Under the pieces are notes generated by a model. It made no database searches, had not been told where the DNA came from, and saw only the letters and a list, made by a program, of their open reading frames with translations. DNA of 14,832 nt from Pseudomonadota bacterium (lineage in GTDB: Bacteria > Pseudomonadota > Gammaproteobacteria > Xanthomonadales > Xanthomonadaceae), in NCBI GenBank assembly GCA_023438325.1, contig JAEXRB010000187.1, positions 1 to 14,832 of the forward strand. The letters run 5' to 3'. Positions 14,562 through 14,832 of the stretch are shown here, piece after piece. Both the position numbers and the translations under genes were made by a program. Each line of letters opens with the position of its first letter. The first letter of the stretch is position 1.

Positions 14562-14832
14562 GTGTGATGGCCTGACCGATGAAGGCGATGGAATGGCGGC
14601 GCGCTAGCCTGCCAGCAGGCCTTCGATGCGTCCAGCATCCGGCCGCGGATATGACAAGCACAAGGCGATAGCGACTGGCGCAAGTGGCGCGTCCGCTGCG
14701 TTGCGGATACGCCGGAAGCGACCAGCCCCGGCAACCCGAAGGCCTGCGCCAAAGCAACCGAAACGCGCCGTGCTGCGCCGCACCACGAACGCATCCATTC
14801 TGGCATAGTGCCGATCTCCCACCGCACCACGC
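14562..14832. other. right-hand region without a convincing gene
   Basis: This stretch holds several short open frames but none with a Shine-Dalgarno or recognisable product. The best is a minus-strand frame, 14604-14798 (64 residues, Arg/Ala-rich, ending ALCLSYPRPDAGRIEGLLAG), left unassigned. It should contain the promoter of the FAD oxidase and perhaps of a divergent gene beyond the edge. Confidence 0.4.
14804..14809 (+). promoter_or_regulatory. possible -10 element of a rightward gene beyond the edge
   Basis: CATAGT lies near the right edge with no gene after it inside the window. It matches the -10 consensus at four of six bases and has no clear -35. A divergent gene to the right is therefore only a guess. 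Confidence 0.15.

Noticed and set aside
14604..14798. Minus-strand 64-codon frame ending ALCLSYPRPDAGRIEGLLAG
   Set aside because: It has no Shine-Dalgarno and no recognised family, and codon use is mixed, so it is not called as a gene.

Overview
The window looks like a chromosomal segment of a GC-rich gammaproteobacterium, probably of the Xanthomonadales (Lysobacterales). This is inferred from the lipid A/Kdo gene set with ExbB/ExbD upstream, the high GC codon use, frequent GTG starts and GumN-like and YjgR-like proteins. I cannot name the genus. No tRNA, rRNA, insertion sequence or CRISPR repeat array was seen.

Layout, left to right. (1) Positions 1-734, minus strand: the N-terminal 244 residues of a Cas3 HD nuclease-helicase, probably subtype I-C. 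It runs off the left edge, so the rest of a CRISPR-Cas locus should lie just outside. (2) Positions 825-5462, minus strand: a tightly packed operon read exbB - exbD - msbA - lpxK - kdsB. Four junctions overlap by 4 bases or are separated by 3 bases. It makes the inner-membrane steps of lipopolysaccharide assembly: LpxK 4'-phosphorylates lipid A, KdsB activates Kdo and MsbA flips core-lipid A. (3) Positions 5536-6999, minus strand: an MltD-type lytic transglycosylase lipoprotein with LysM. (4) Positions 7204-8721, plus strand: a YjgR/HerA-like ATPase, divergent from mltD. (5) Positions 8867-9193, plus strand: a small secreted acidic protein of unknown role, closed by a strong bidirectional terminator. 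(6) Positions 9387-12219, plus strand: a three-gene ABC importer of the iron-siderophore/cobalamin type (binding protein, FecCD permease, ATPase), coupled by GTGA overlaps. (7) Positions 12229-14561, minus strand: a FAD-linked oxidase of the D-2-hydroxyglutarate/D-lactate dehydrogenase family, with a TraB/GumN-Tiki-like secreted protein overlapping its stop. (8) The last 270 bases hold no convincing gene and probably carry a promoter region.

Most of the window is ordinary envelope and transport housekeeping. The part most worth following is the Cas3 start abutting the LPS operon. Secondary points are the two-GX2H secreted protein coupled to the FAD oxidase, the orphan ABC importer with a short riboswitch-like motif in its leader, and the unknown secreted protein.
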